Assembly: GCA_046351325.1 (NCBI GenBank)
Contig: JAXLYR010000018.1
Coordinates: 62,001-126,000 of the forward strand
DNA from: Xiheicaenibacterium sp046351325
Lineage (GTDB): Bacteria > Myxococcota_A > Polyangia > Polyangiales > Polyangiaceae
Length of the DNA stretch: 64,000 nt
Direction of reading: 5' to 3'
The position numbers were made by a program, and so were the translations under genes. The notes beneath the pieces are model-generated. The model was not told the origin of the DNA. It saw nothing but the letters and a program-made list of their open reading frames with translations, and did not search any database. Of the stretch, positions 34,458 through 42,203 are shown piece by piece (positions within the stretch are counted from its first letter, which is position 1; each line of letters starts with the position of its first letter).

Positions 34458-36371
34458 TCAACCGGCAGACGTCGGCAACCGTACCGAGCCGCCACCCTGC
34501 TGCGCGAGGTAGCTGAGCCCGCGCTGGAAGAACACGCGCAGGAACTCGAGCTCACTCGGCGGCGACGTGATGAGGCCGGCGCTCTCGATCGCGCGCGCCG
34601 CGCGGAGCAGCTCCTTCGCGCGATCGTCGCCGGAGCGCGCCCGCACGCACAGCGCGACGTCGCGGATTCGAAGCGAGAGCTTCGCGCGAGCCTCGGGCGT
34701 GAAGTACCGATCGACCGCGGCCTTGATCTCCTCGGCGATCGTCGCCTCGACCTTCGCCGAGTCGCTGCCCTCTTCGGGCGTGAGTCGCGCGCCGACCTTG
34801 CGAATCATCTCGTCGATCGCGCGCGGGTCGGGCAGCCAGCTGCGGAGCTCCGGCTCGGCGAAGAGCGACGCGGGCGCGGTGTTCTCACCGTCGCCGATCG
34901 CAGCTTCGAGCTCGGCTGTCGGGTGCGGCGGCTGTGATTCGGGTGCGGGCTCGAGCAGGTCCTTGCAGCGCTCGAGCTGGAGCGGCACGAGCTGCCCGCT
35001 CTTCGCGTTGTCCTCGAGCGCCGTCTTCACGCGCCAGCGGATCCAGTTCGGATCGACCGGCGTCGGTGCGACGCCGCTCGACTTCGCCAGGTTCTGGTGA
35101 GCCTCTTTGATCTGCGAGCGGCTCATCCAACCGACGAAGGCGTTGGTGACGCCGACGCCTTCGCGGACGATCACCTCCGCGATGTGAGCGCGCTCACCAC
35201 CGCGACGCTTCGAGATCGTGGCGGACCACGCGCCGCGACCGTCGGGGGCGTTGAAGTTCGCCTCGACGATCTCCTCCTCGACCGCGCTCAACGCAGCGGG
35301 CTGCGAGGCTTTCACCTCGGGCAGCGCGACACCGCGCGAGCGAAGCACGCTCGCTGCTCGGCGCGCGGCCTTGCGAGCCGCACCGGAGAGGGTCTCGTCG
35401 CTCGCGGCCGCTGCGATGGCCTCGAGGTTCTGCGAGCGAAGCCACGTGTCGATGAGCGCCTCGGCGGCGCCCCCCGCGAGGCGCAAGACCTCCGCGGCGC
35501 GCTCCGCGTCCGCCGTGAGCCACTCGGGCTCCAACACGAGCTCGGGCGTCTCGTGCGCGGCCTTCGCTTTGGGGGCCGGCTGGGGCTGATGCGTCTTCTG
35601 CACGAGCGCCTCGCGCGCGGTCTTCGGCTTGTTTGCCTGCTTCTCGCGAGCCTCGACCGCGACCTTCGGCAGGCCGACGAGGATGGTCTCGTGAAGCGTC
35701 GGGAGCTTCGCCGGCGGGTGCGCAGGCGCCGGTGCCGGCGCGACCGCGGGCTTCGCGTGAGCGGTGGGCGCTGCGGCGCCCTTGCCCTCGGGCTTGCGTC
35801 GCTCGTCGCGACCCTTCTTGTCGCGCTTCGGCGGCGGGCCTTCGCCCGGCTTGCGCGGCGGCATCGTCAGCCATTTGTCGATGAACTCGGGGCTCGCGCG
35901 ATCCATCGGACCACGCCGCGGCTCCAGAGGGCTGACGCGCCCGCTCGGCATCCCCGGTCGTCGAACATCGTCCTCTTCGAAGCGGCGCGGACGGCGCGGG
36001 CCGTGATCGTCACGCGGCTGCGCACCCTCGGCGGTTTGCTCGGGCGCGCCCTCAGTCGCGGGTCGAGCATCGCCCTGCGGACGAGGACCACCCGGCCGAG
36101 GCCCACGCGGCGGCCTGCCCGGCCGATCTGGCCTGCTCCCGCCAGGGCGGGCCGGCCGCGCCGGACGGTCCCCTTGCGCGGGGGCCGGGCGCACGGCACG
36201 CACGTCCCACTTGCGCGCGCCGGTCGGGGCAGCGCCCTCACCGGTGGTCGGGCTGGCCGAAGCGGGCGCGCCTTCCGACGCCGGGCCCGTTCGCTCGGCG
36301 GTCGACGCGGATCGCACGATCCGGCGCGTCTTCTGCGGCTTCTGCTCGTTCGAGTCTTGCTCGTCGCTCAT
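34458..36371 (-). CDS. Arg/Pro/Gly-rich basic protein with helical C-terminal domain, unknown function
   Basis: 637 residues. Residues 1-230 are disordered-looking and strongly basic (runs such as RPARPGGSRPDRPGRPPRG), as in RNA-binding RGG tails or the N-terminus of large translation factors. Residues about 270-637 are helical and mixed-charge, with segments such as WLTADAERAAEVLRLAGGAA and LRIRDVALCVRARSGDDRA. No catalytic motif or named family is recognised. The ATG overlaps the TGA of ridA by four bases. It therefore belongs to the ybaB-recR-ridA operon, and its basic tail would suit a nucleic-acid role. The protein contains very few Cys residues. Confidence 0.75.
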   Translation of the reverse strand: MSDEQDSNEQKPQKTRRIVRSASTAERTGPASEGAPASASPTTGEGAAPTGARKWDVRAVRPAPAQGDRPARPARPGGSRPDRPGRPPRGPRPGGPRPQGDARPATEGAPEQTAEGAQPRDDHGPRRPRRFEEDDVRRPGMPSGRVSPLEPRRGPMDRASPEFIDKWLTMPPRKPGEGPPPKRDKKGRDERRKPEGKGAAAPTAHAKPAVAPAPAPAHPPAKLPTLHETILVGLPKVAVEAREKQANKPKTAREALVQKTHQPQPAPKAKAAHETPELVLEPEWLTADAERAAEVLRLAGGAAEALIDTWLRSQNLEAIAAAASDETLSGAARKAARRAASVLRSRGVALPEVKASQPAALSAVEEEIVEANFNAPDGRGAWSATISKRRGGERAHIAEVIVREGVGVTNAFVGWMSRSQIKEAHQNLAKSSGVAPTPVDPNWIRWRVKTALEDNAKSGQLVPLQLERCKDLLEPAPESQPPHPTAELEAAIGDGENTAPASLFAEPELRSWLPDPRAIDEMIRKVGARLTPEEGSDSAKVEATIAEEIKAAVDRYFTPEARAKLSLRIRDVALCVRARSGDDRAKELLRAARAIESAGLITSPPSELEFLRVFFQRGLSYLAQQGGGSVRLPTSAG

Positions 36372-36763
36372 TGCTTTTCTCCCACGTACGCGATGGCCTC
36401 GATTTCGACCTGAGCGCCTTTCGGGAGCTTCGTCACTTGCACGGTCGATCGCGCCGGCAAGCTTGAGTCGAAGACCTCCGCGTAGATCGCGTTCATCAGC
36501 GCGAACTGGCCCAAGTCGATCAAAAAGACCGTGGTTTTCACGACGGCGGCGGGCGTCGCGCCCGCGGCCTCCAAGATGGCGATCAGGTTCGCGACGACGC
36601 GCCGAGCCTCGGCCTCGAAGCCGCCGGCGACGAGCTCACCCGTCCCCGGGTCGAGGCCGATCTGCCCGCTCGTAAAGATGAAGCCCCCGACCTTGGTGGC
36701 CTGCGAGTAGGGCCCGATCGCGCGCGGTGCGCGCTCCGTCGACACGATTTCCTTGGCTTGCAT
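36368..36763 (-). CDS. ridA: RidA family enamine/imine deaminase
   Basis: 131 residues, the normal size. Motifs: GPYSQATKVGGFIFTSGQIGLDP, ATPAAVVKTTVFLIDLGQF, and LPARSTVQVTKLPKGAQVEIEA with the substrate-binding Arg105. The C-terminus is EAIAYV. RidA speeds the hydrolysis of reactive 2-aminoacrylate-type imines formed by PLP enzymes in the cytoplasm. ATG 36763 gives the canonical N-terminus. It sits four bases after recR and overlaps the following gene. Note the fold-IV aminotransferase gene about 2 kb away on the opposite strand. Confidence 0.95.
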   Translation of the reverse strand: MQAKEIVSTERAPRAIGPYSQATKVGGFIFTSGQIGLDPGTGELVAGGFEAEARRVVANLIAILEAAGATPAAVVKTTVFLIDLGQFALMNAIYAEVFDSSLPARSTVQVTKLPKGAQVEIEAIAYVGEKQ

Positions 36764-36767
36764 GCGA

Positions 36768-37391
36768 CTACCCGAAGCTCCTCTTGTGCTCGATCGCGCG
36801 GCCGAGCGTGATCGGATCGGCGAACTCCAAATCGCCGCCGTGGGGCACGCCGCTCGCGATGCGGGTGACAACAATGTCAGGATTTGCGGCAGCGATCTCC
36901 CGGGATATGAGCAGCGCCGTCGCTTCACCGTCGACGGACGGCGGCGTCGCCACCAGGACCTCGCGCACAGCGGCGCCGTCCGCGGTGAGGCGCGCGACGA
37001 GCCGCTCGAGACCGAGGTCCTCACGCATCACGCCGTCGAGCGGCGACAGGAGCTTGCCGAGGACGTGGTAGCGGCCGCGCATGGCGCCGCTGCGCTCGAT
37101 CGCGAGCAAATCCTGGACGCGCGCGACCACGCAGAGGATCGCCGGATCGCGGCGCGAATCCCTGCAGATCGAGCAGCGCGGCGCCGACCCGGGGACCACG
37201 TCGGCGACGTGGCCACACTCGACGCAGGGCGCGACGTGATCCCTCAGCTCCACCAGCGCGGCGCCCAGCTCTCGAGGAACTCGCTCGTCGCCGAGCAACA
37301 AGGCGAGCGCGTACCGCTGCGCCGTCTTCTCCCCGACCCCAGGGAGCTTCGAGAGCAACTGCACGATGCGCAGCAGGCGATCCGGGAACAT
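36768..37391 (-). CDS. recR: Recombination mediator protein RecR
   Basis: 207 residues (family about 200). N-terminal helix-hairpin-helix LPGVGEKTAQR (residues 16-26), zinc finger Cys56-x2-Cys59 and Cys73-x2-Cys76, then a TOPRIM domain with HVLGKLLSPLDGV and EVLVATPPSVDGEATALLI. A C-terminal GLPxGGDLEF-like segment here reads GVPHGGDLEFADPITLGRA. It acts with RecF/RecO to load RecA at single-strand gaps. Encoded 26 bases downstream of ybaB, the conserved order in bacteria. Confidence 0.97.
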   Translation of the reverse strand: MFPDRLLRIVQLLSKLPGVGEKTAQRYALALLLGDERVPRELGAALVELRDHVAPCVECGHVADVVPGSAPRCSICRDSRRDPAILCVVARVQDLLAIERSGAMRGRYHVLGKLLSPLDGVMREDLGLERLVARLTADGAAVREVLVATPPSVDGEATALLISREIAAANPDIVVTRIASGVPHGGDLEFADPITLGRAIEHKRSFG

Positions 37392-37417
37392 CGATGATCG
37401 GTCGTGAAGCGACCGCT

Positions 37418-37735
37418 CTACATCCCGGGGATCTTGATGCCGCCGGTGATCTTGTTGAGCTCGCCTTCGACCTTCTTGTCAGCGCTCTCCAAGGCCGTGT
37501 TTGCAGCGGCGACGACGGCGTCGAGGACCATCTCGAGGCCCTCGCTCTTCAGGAACTCGGGGTCGACTTGGATGCTTCGAAGCTTCCCCTCGCACGTCAC
37601 GACGACCTTGATCTTGTCGCCCGCCGCCGAGCCCTCGACCTCGTGGTCTTTGAGCTGCGCTTTGCGCTCGTCGAGCTTGCGCTGCATGCGCGCTGCCTGG
37701 CGCATGAGCTCGTTCATCCCGCCGCGAAACTGCAT
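37418..37735 (-). CDS. ybaB: YbaB/EbfC family nucleoid-associated protein
   Basis: 105 residues from ATG 37735. The family pattern MNELMRQAARMQRKLDERKAQL, VEGSAAGDKIKVVVTCEG, and LEMVLDAVVAAANTALESADKK is complete. The dimeric protein binds DNA with low specificity. It is the first gene of the ybaB-recR-ridA-34458 operon. In most bacteria dnaX lies directly upstream on the same strand; here dnaX is head to head with it, 116 bases away. Confidence 0.96.
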   Translation of the reverse strand: MQFRGGMNELMRQAARMQRKLDERKAQLKDHEVEGSAAGDKIKVVVTCEGKLRSIQVDPEFLKSEGLEMVLDAVVAAANTALESADKKVEGELNKITGGIKIPGM

Positions 37736-37851
37736 GGTCGCGGGAACTTGCCGAAAAGCCGACCCGGCGGCAACTCGGAAAGGCCCCCTCTGGCACTCTG
37801 CGCCACGTTCGCGGCCTTCCTTGTGCCGCGCGCCTCGTGTAAACCCGAGCG

Positions 37852-39918
37852 ATGTCCTACGTCGTCCTCGCCCGCAAGTGGCGGCCGCAGACCTTCGAGG
37901 ACCTGGTCGGGCAACAGCACGTCGCAACAACGCTCCGCAATGCGATTGCGATCGACCGTGTCGCGCACGCCTTCCTCTTCACGGGCGTTCGCGGCGTGGG
38001 AAAGACAACGAGCGCGCGCATCCTCGCGAAAGCCCTGAATTGCCAGAAGGGCCCCACCGCAGAGCCCTGCCTCGCGTGCTCGCCTTGCCTGGAGATCGCC
38101 GCGGGCAGCGACCTCGATGTGCTCGAGATCGACGCCGCGAGCCGCACGGGTGTCGACGACATCCGCGATCTCCAAGAGACGCTCGCGTACCGGCCGACGC
38201 GTGATCGCTTCAAGATCTACATCGTCGACGAGGTGCACATGCTCTCGGCGAACGCGTGGAACGCCTTCCTCAAGACGCTCGAGGAGCCCCCTCCGCACGT
38301 GAAGTTCATCTTCGCGACGACCGAGGTCGCGAAGGTCCCCGTGACGATCCTTTCACGGTGTCAGCGCTACGACTTCAAGCTCATCGGCGCGACCACGATC
38401 GCGGGTCGCCTCGAGCACGTCCTCGCCAAAGAGGGGCTGAGCTACGAGGCGGGCGCGGTGCACCTGCTCGCTCGCGAGGCCGCGGGCAGCATGCGCGACG
38501 CGATGAGCCTGCTCGATCAGGTCATCGCGTGGACCGGCGCGGGTGCGACGCTCACGTCGGTAGGTGTCGCGCAAGCGCTGGGCGTCGCGGACGCCGTCGT
38601 CCTCACGTCGCTCGCGCGCCACGTGCTCAGCGGGCAAGCCGCCGAGTGTCTCGGCGTCGTGCGCGAGCTCGCCGAGTCGGGCTACGACATCGCTCACACC
38701 GCGCGCGACCTGCTCTCGACGTTCCGCGATCTGGTGGTCGCGCGCGTTGCGCCCGACGCTCACGGGCTGCTTTCTCTCCCCGAGGATCAGCTCGCGGAGC
38801 TCCGCGCGACGGCCGCGCTCGCGACCGTCGAGGACCTGACCCGCGTGCACCTCGCGTTCTCGCGATCGCTCGAGGAAATCCTCGAGTCCCAGCTCCCGCG
38901 CGCCTCGTTCGAGATGGCGTTGGTTCGACTCTCGCGGCGGCCGCCGCTGCTCCCCGTCGACGATCTCGTCCGGCGACTCACCGACCTCGAGGCTCGGCTC
39001 ACCGGCGCCCCAGCTGGTCGCTCGCCGGGCCCCGCGCGTCGCGACCCTTCGCGCGCCCAGGCCGACGAGCCCCGCAGCAACGACGCGAGGCCGCGTCCGC
39101 GCCCGAGCGAGCCCGCCGACGACCCCGAGCCACCTGCCGACATGTTGGGGGGGCTCGGTTCGCCTGCACCGTTCGTGCAGCCGCCCAGCCCTGCGCCTGC
39201 ACCAGCCCCGGCGCCACCGAATCAGCAGTCGCCAGCGCCTGGTCCGTCGGCCTTCCCGATGCCGGTGTTCGCCGTCCCTTCGTTCCTCACGTCGGGTCCT
39301 CCGCCCGTGCGTCCCAACGTGGCCATCCCTCTCTCGGAGGCCGCGCGACCCGGGCCGCAAGCATCGAAGAACAAGCCTCCCGCGTGGGCCGCGCTGAAGC
39401 TGCAGCCGACGACCGCGCAACCCATCGAGGATCTCGATCACCCGGGTTGGGTGCGGCTCGCGGAGTTGGTCGAGGCCGTGCGGCCGCGCTCCGGTCGCGC
39501 CGCGAGCCTCGTCGAACGCGGCTTCTTGATCGAGGCCGGTCGCGAGCGCCTCGTCGTCGCGCTCGACGAGTCTTCGTTCGAGGCGGACATGCTCGAGAAC
39601 ATCGACGTGCGCAGCCTCATCTCCGAGGTCGCGCAGACGAACCTGAAGGCATCGTTCGAGTTGGTCGCGCTCTCTGACGCCGAAGCTGCGCGCGCGAGCG
39701 CGTTGCCGACGCTCGCCCGCATGTTGACAGCCGCGGCGCGTGCGCGTCGCGCGGAGCTCGAACAGACCTTGCGCGCTCACCCCTTGGTGCTCGCGGCCGT
39801 CGAGCACCTCGGCGCGGAGGTCCGCGACGTTCGTTTGCCCGCCGAGGCCGAGCACGCCGAAATCACTCTCGAGGACGTCTTGTCGCAGCGCCGTCAGAAG
39901 AAGCGAGGAGCAGCATGA
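37852..39918 (+). CDS. dnaX: DNA polymerase III subunits gamma/tau
   Basis: 688 residues. The AAA+ clamp-loader domain (about 1-360) has Walker A GVRGVGKT (45-52), zinc-binding Cys64, Cys73, Cys76 and Cys79, Walker B IVDEVHML, SRC box ILSRCQRYDF and sensor GSMRDAMSLLDQ. A Pro/Ala-rich linker (about 385-520) leads to a tau-like C-terminal domain that should contact the polymerase and helicase. I saw no slippery A-run with hairpin that would make a short gamma form by frameshifting. The stop overlaps the ATG of the LysR gene by four bases. Confidence 0.96.
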   Translation: MSYVVLARKWRPQTFEDLVGQQHVATTLRNAIAIDRVAHAFLFTGVRGVGKTTSARILAKALNCQKGPTAEPCLACSPCLEIAAGSDLDVLEIDAASRTGVDDIRDLQETLAYRPTRDRFKIYIVDEVHMLSANAWNAFLKTLEEPPPHVKFIFATTEVAKVPVTILSRCQRYDFKLIGATTIAGRLEHVLAKEGLSYEAGAVHLLAREAAGSMRDAMSLLDQVIAWTGAGATLTSVGVAQALGVADAVVLTSLARHVLSGQAAECLGVVRELAESGYDIAHTARDLLSTFRDLVVARVAPDAHGLLSLPEDQLAELRATAALATVEDLTRVHLAFSRSLEEILESQLPRASFEMALVRLSRRPPLLPVDDLVRRLTDLEARLTGAPAGRSPGPARRDPSRAQADEPRSNDARPRPRPSEPADDPEPPADMLGGLGSPAPFVQPPSPAPAPAPAPPNQQSPAPGPSAFPMPVFAVPSFLTSGPPPVRPNVAIPLSEAARPGPQASKNKPPAWAALKLQPTTAQPIEDLDHPGWVRLAELVEAVRPRSGRAASLVERGFLIEAGRERLVVALDESSFEADMLENIDVRSLISEVAQTNLKASFELVALSDAEAARASALPTLARMLTAAARARRAELEQTLRAHPLVLAAVEHLGAEVRDVRLPAEAEHAEITLEDVLSQRRQKKRGAA

Positions 39919-40838
39919 GCACACCGGGCTTACTCGATGAAATCGAGGCCTTCGTTCGTGTGGTTGAGGCCGGTTCGTTCACCGGCGCGGCGAAGCAACT
40001 CGGCGTCCCGAAGTCCACCTTGAGCCGCGCGCTCTCGCGTCTCGAGGACGCGACGAAGGTGCGGCTGCTCGGCCGATCGACCCGCGCGATCGCCCTCACC
40101 GAGGCAGGCAAGCGCTTCTTCGAGCAGGTCGCGCCGAACGTCGCCGGGCTGCGCTCCGCCGTGTCGCAGCTCTCCGAGAACGAGGAGGAGGCGCACGGCA
40201 CGCTCCGCGTGACGATGCCCGTCGACGTGGGCGAGGCCATCGCGGCCGACCTCGTCACGAGGTTCGCGCGTCGTTACCCCCGCGTGCAGGTCGAGGTCGA
40301 CGTCTCGGGTCGCGTGGTCAACCTGCTCGAAGAAGGGTTCGACATCGCGATCCGCGCGAGCGCCAAGCTCAAGGACTCCTCGCTCGTCGCCCGCAAGCTC
40401 GCCACGCTTCACTTCGGGCTCTTCGCGTCGCCTCGCTACCTCGCGACGCGTGGTCTGCCGGCCTCCATCGAGGACCTCCGCAAGCACGACTTCGTGCAGT
40501 TCTTCCCGCCGGGCTCGCGGCACGACATGTTGGAGCTCAAAGCAATCGTCGCGAGCCGCACGCACGTCATCGCGACCGACTTCGCCTTCCTGCGCTGCGT
40601 GCTCCGCTCCGACGCAGGGGTGGGGCCCCTGCCGTGTTTCCTCGCCCGCGAGGAGGTCTCCGCAGGCCGGCTCGTGCGGGTCATGCCCGACTGGGTCCGC
40701 GCTGTCGGCGCGCTCTACTTGGTCTATCCGAGCGCGAAGCATGTCCCGCGCAGGGTCGCTGTGTTTCGCGACTTCCTCGTCGAGAGCCTGAGCGAAGAGC
40801 TCCCCGAGCCCTGCGCCGAGCTCGCGCAAGAGCACTGA
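39915..40838 (+). CDS. LysR-family transcriptional regulator
   Basis: 307 residues. N-terminal winged helix-turn-helix (residues about 4-62: FVRVVEAGSFTGAAKQLGVP, KSTLSRALSRLED, LGRSTRAIALTEAGKRFF). The periplasmic-binding-protein-like effector domain starts at GTLRVTMPVDVGE. It resembles the CrgA/DmlR branch of LysR regulators in its short linker and LLEEGFDIAIR motif. Ligand unknown. It is translationally coupled to dnaX, an odd partner for a metabolic regulator. It is convergent with bioA, so it is not arranged divergently to a target gene as LysR genes usually are. Confidence 0.93.
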   Translation: MSTPGLLDEIEAFVRVVEAGSFTGAAKQLGVPKSTLSRALSRLEDATKVRLLGRSTRAIALTEAGKRFFEQVAPNVAGLRSAVSQLSENEEEAHGTLRVTMPVDVGEAIAADLVTRFARRYPRVQVEVDVSGRVVNLLEEGFDIAIRASAKLKDSSLVARKLATLHFGLFASPRYLATRGLPASIEDLRKHDFVQFFPPGSRHDMLELKAIVASRTHVIATDFAFLRCVLRSDAGVGPLPCFLAREEVSAGRLVRVMPDWVRAVGALYLVYPSAKHVPRRVAVFRDFLVESLSEELPEPCAELAQEH

Positions 40839-40870
40839 GCTCGCGAGAGCGCTGAGCTCGCAAGAGCAGT
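40818..40870. repeat. Three imperfect tandem 17-19-bp repeats at the 3' end of the LysR gene
   Basis: Units at 40818-40836, 40837-40853 and 40854-40870 share the core GAGCTCGC..AGAGC. The first encodes the C-terminal residues ELAQEH; the other two lie in the 42-base gap before the bioA stop. Expansion of the coding end into the gap is the likely origin; each unit has a SacI-type palindrome GAGCTC. Confidence 0.6.
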
Positions 40871-40880
40871 GTGGCCTCGC

Positions 40881-42203
40881 TCAGAGCGCGGCGCGCAGGC
40901 TGGCCTCGACCCCGCTCAAGAGCTCGTCGAGCGCGTCGAGCGGGATGTTCACGGGCGGCGCAATGTACACGACGTCGCCGAGCGGTCGCAGGTAGAGGCC
41001 ACGAGCGCGCGCCTCCGTGTGGACGCGCCACCCTGCGCCCCCGAGGTAAGCCGCGCTCTCGCTCACGTTCACCGCGCCGACCATCCCGATCGAGCGCGGT
41101 CGCGAAACACCTGCGATCGCGGTCAAGCGCTCGAAGCTCTGCGCGATCCGTCGAGCCCGCTCGGGGATGCCGGCGAGCACGCCCTCGTCTTCGAAGACGT
41201 CGAGCACCTCGAGCGCGACGCGCGCGCCGAGCGGGTTGCCCGTGAACGAGTGCCCGTAGAAGAAGGCGCGCTCGGGCGCACCCAGGAACGCATCGAAGAC
41301 GCGATCGTTCGCGAGCGTCGCGGCCATCGGCAACATGCCGCCCGAGAAACCCTTTGCGGTACAAACGATATCGGGCACGACCCCGGCCAGCGAGCAGGCC
41401 CACATCGCGCCGACGCGGCCGTACCCGGTGAAGACCTCGTCCGAGACGAGCAGCGCCCCGCTCCGATCACAGAGCTCCCGCGCGAGCCGCAAATACCACG
41501 CGGGATACGGGTTCATCCCCGACGCGCCCTGGAGGAGCGGCTCGACGACCATCGCGGCCACGTCCGCGCCGCGCTCCTCGAAGAACGCTCGCAGCTCCGC
41601 GGCAGCCGCACCGTCCGCGCCCTCGGTCGCCGCGGGCGGTCGAACGTGCGCGACCTTCATCAGCACGGCTTCGAACGGGCGCCGAAAGAGCTCGACGCCG
41701 CCGAGCGCAGTCACGCCCAGCGTCTCGCCGTGGAACGCATCACCGAGCGCGACGAACAGCGTGCGCTCGGCGCCGCGCTGTCGGTGGTAGCCGAGCGCCA
41801 TCTTGAGCGCGGCCTCGATCGCGGTAGAGCCATCATCGCTGAAGAACACGTGCTCGAGACCGCGAGGAGCTACCGCGGCGAGCCGCTCCGCGAGCAGCGC
41901 CGCAGGTGCGTGGGTGACCCCCGCGAGCGACGCGTGACAGAGCGTCGCGGCCTGATCGGCGAGGGCGCGCACGAGCCGCGGATGATTGTGTCCGAGCACC
42001 GCGACCCACCAGCTCGAGTTCGCGTCGATGTACCGCTTGCCGTCGCGATCGAAGAGGTAGGGACCCGCCGCGTGGTCGACGACGAACGGATCGTTCTCGG
42101 GCGCCGCGTACTTCGACATCTGCGTGTACGGATGCCAGACGTAGCGCTTGTCGAGCGCGACGACGTCGGCGCGCTCGACGTTGGATCTGCGGCTCGTCGT
42201 CAC
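40881..42203 (-). CDS. bioA: Adenosylmethionine-8-amino-7-oxononanoate aminotransferase (biotin synthesis)
   Basis: 440 residues from GTG 42203. The BioA signature VWHPYTQM near residue 22 and SSWWVAVLGHNHPRL place it in BioA rather than other class III aminotransferases. FFSDDGSTAIEAALKMA, GDAFHGETLG and VSDEVFTGYGRVG contact PLP; Lys284 in TAKGFSGGML is the Schiff-base lysine. It makes 7,8-diaminopelargonate from KAPA with S-adenosylmethionine as amino donor. No bioB, bioD or bioF lies nearby. The start overlaps the stop of the histidine-kinase gene by four bases, so the two are co-translated, an unusual pairing. Confidence 0.94.
   Translation of the reverse strand: MTTSRRSNVERADVVALDKRYVWHPYTQMSKYAAPENDPFVVDHAAGPYLFDRDGKRYIDANSSWWVAVLGHNHPRLVRALADQAATLCHASLAGVTHAPAALLAERLAAVAPRGLEHVFFSDDGSTAIEAALKMALGYHRQRGAERTLFVALGDAFHGETLGVTALGGVELFRRPFEAVLMKVAHVRPPAATEGADGAAAAELRAFFEERGADVAAMVVEPLLQGASGMNPYPAWYLRLARELCDRSGALLVSDEVFTGYGRVGAMWACSLAGVVPDIVCTAKGFSGGMLPMAATLANDRVFDAFLGAPERAFFYGHSFTGNPLGARVALEVLDVFEDEGVLAGIPERARRIAQSFERLTAIAGVSRPRSIGMVGAVNVSESAAYLGGAGWRVHTEARARGLYLRPLGDVVYIAPPVNIPLDALDELLSGVEASLRAAL

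Noticed and set aside
37852..39918. Programmed frameshift for a short gamma form of DnaX
   Set aside because: No A-rich slippery heptamer followed by a hairpin was found at the expected place; in this GC-rich gene only the full-length product is supported.
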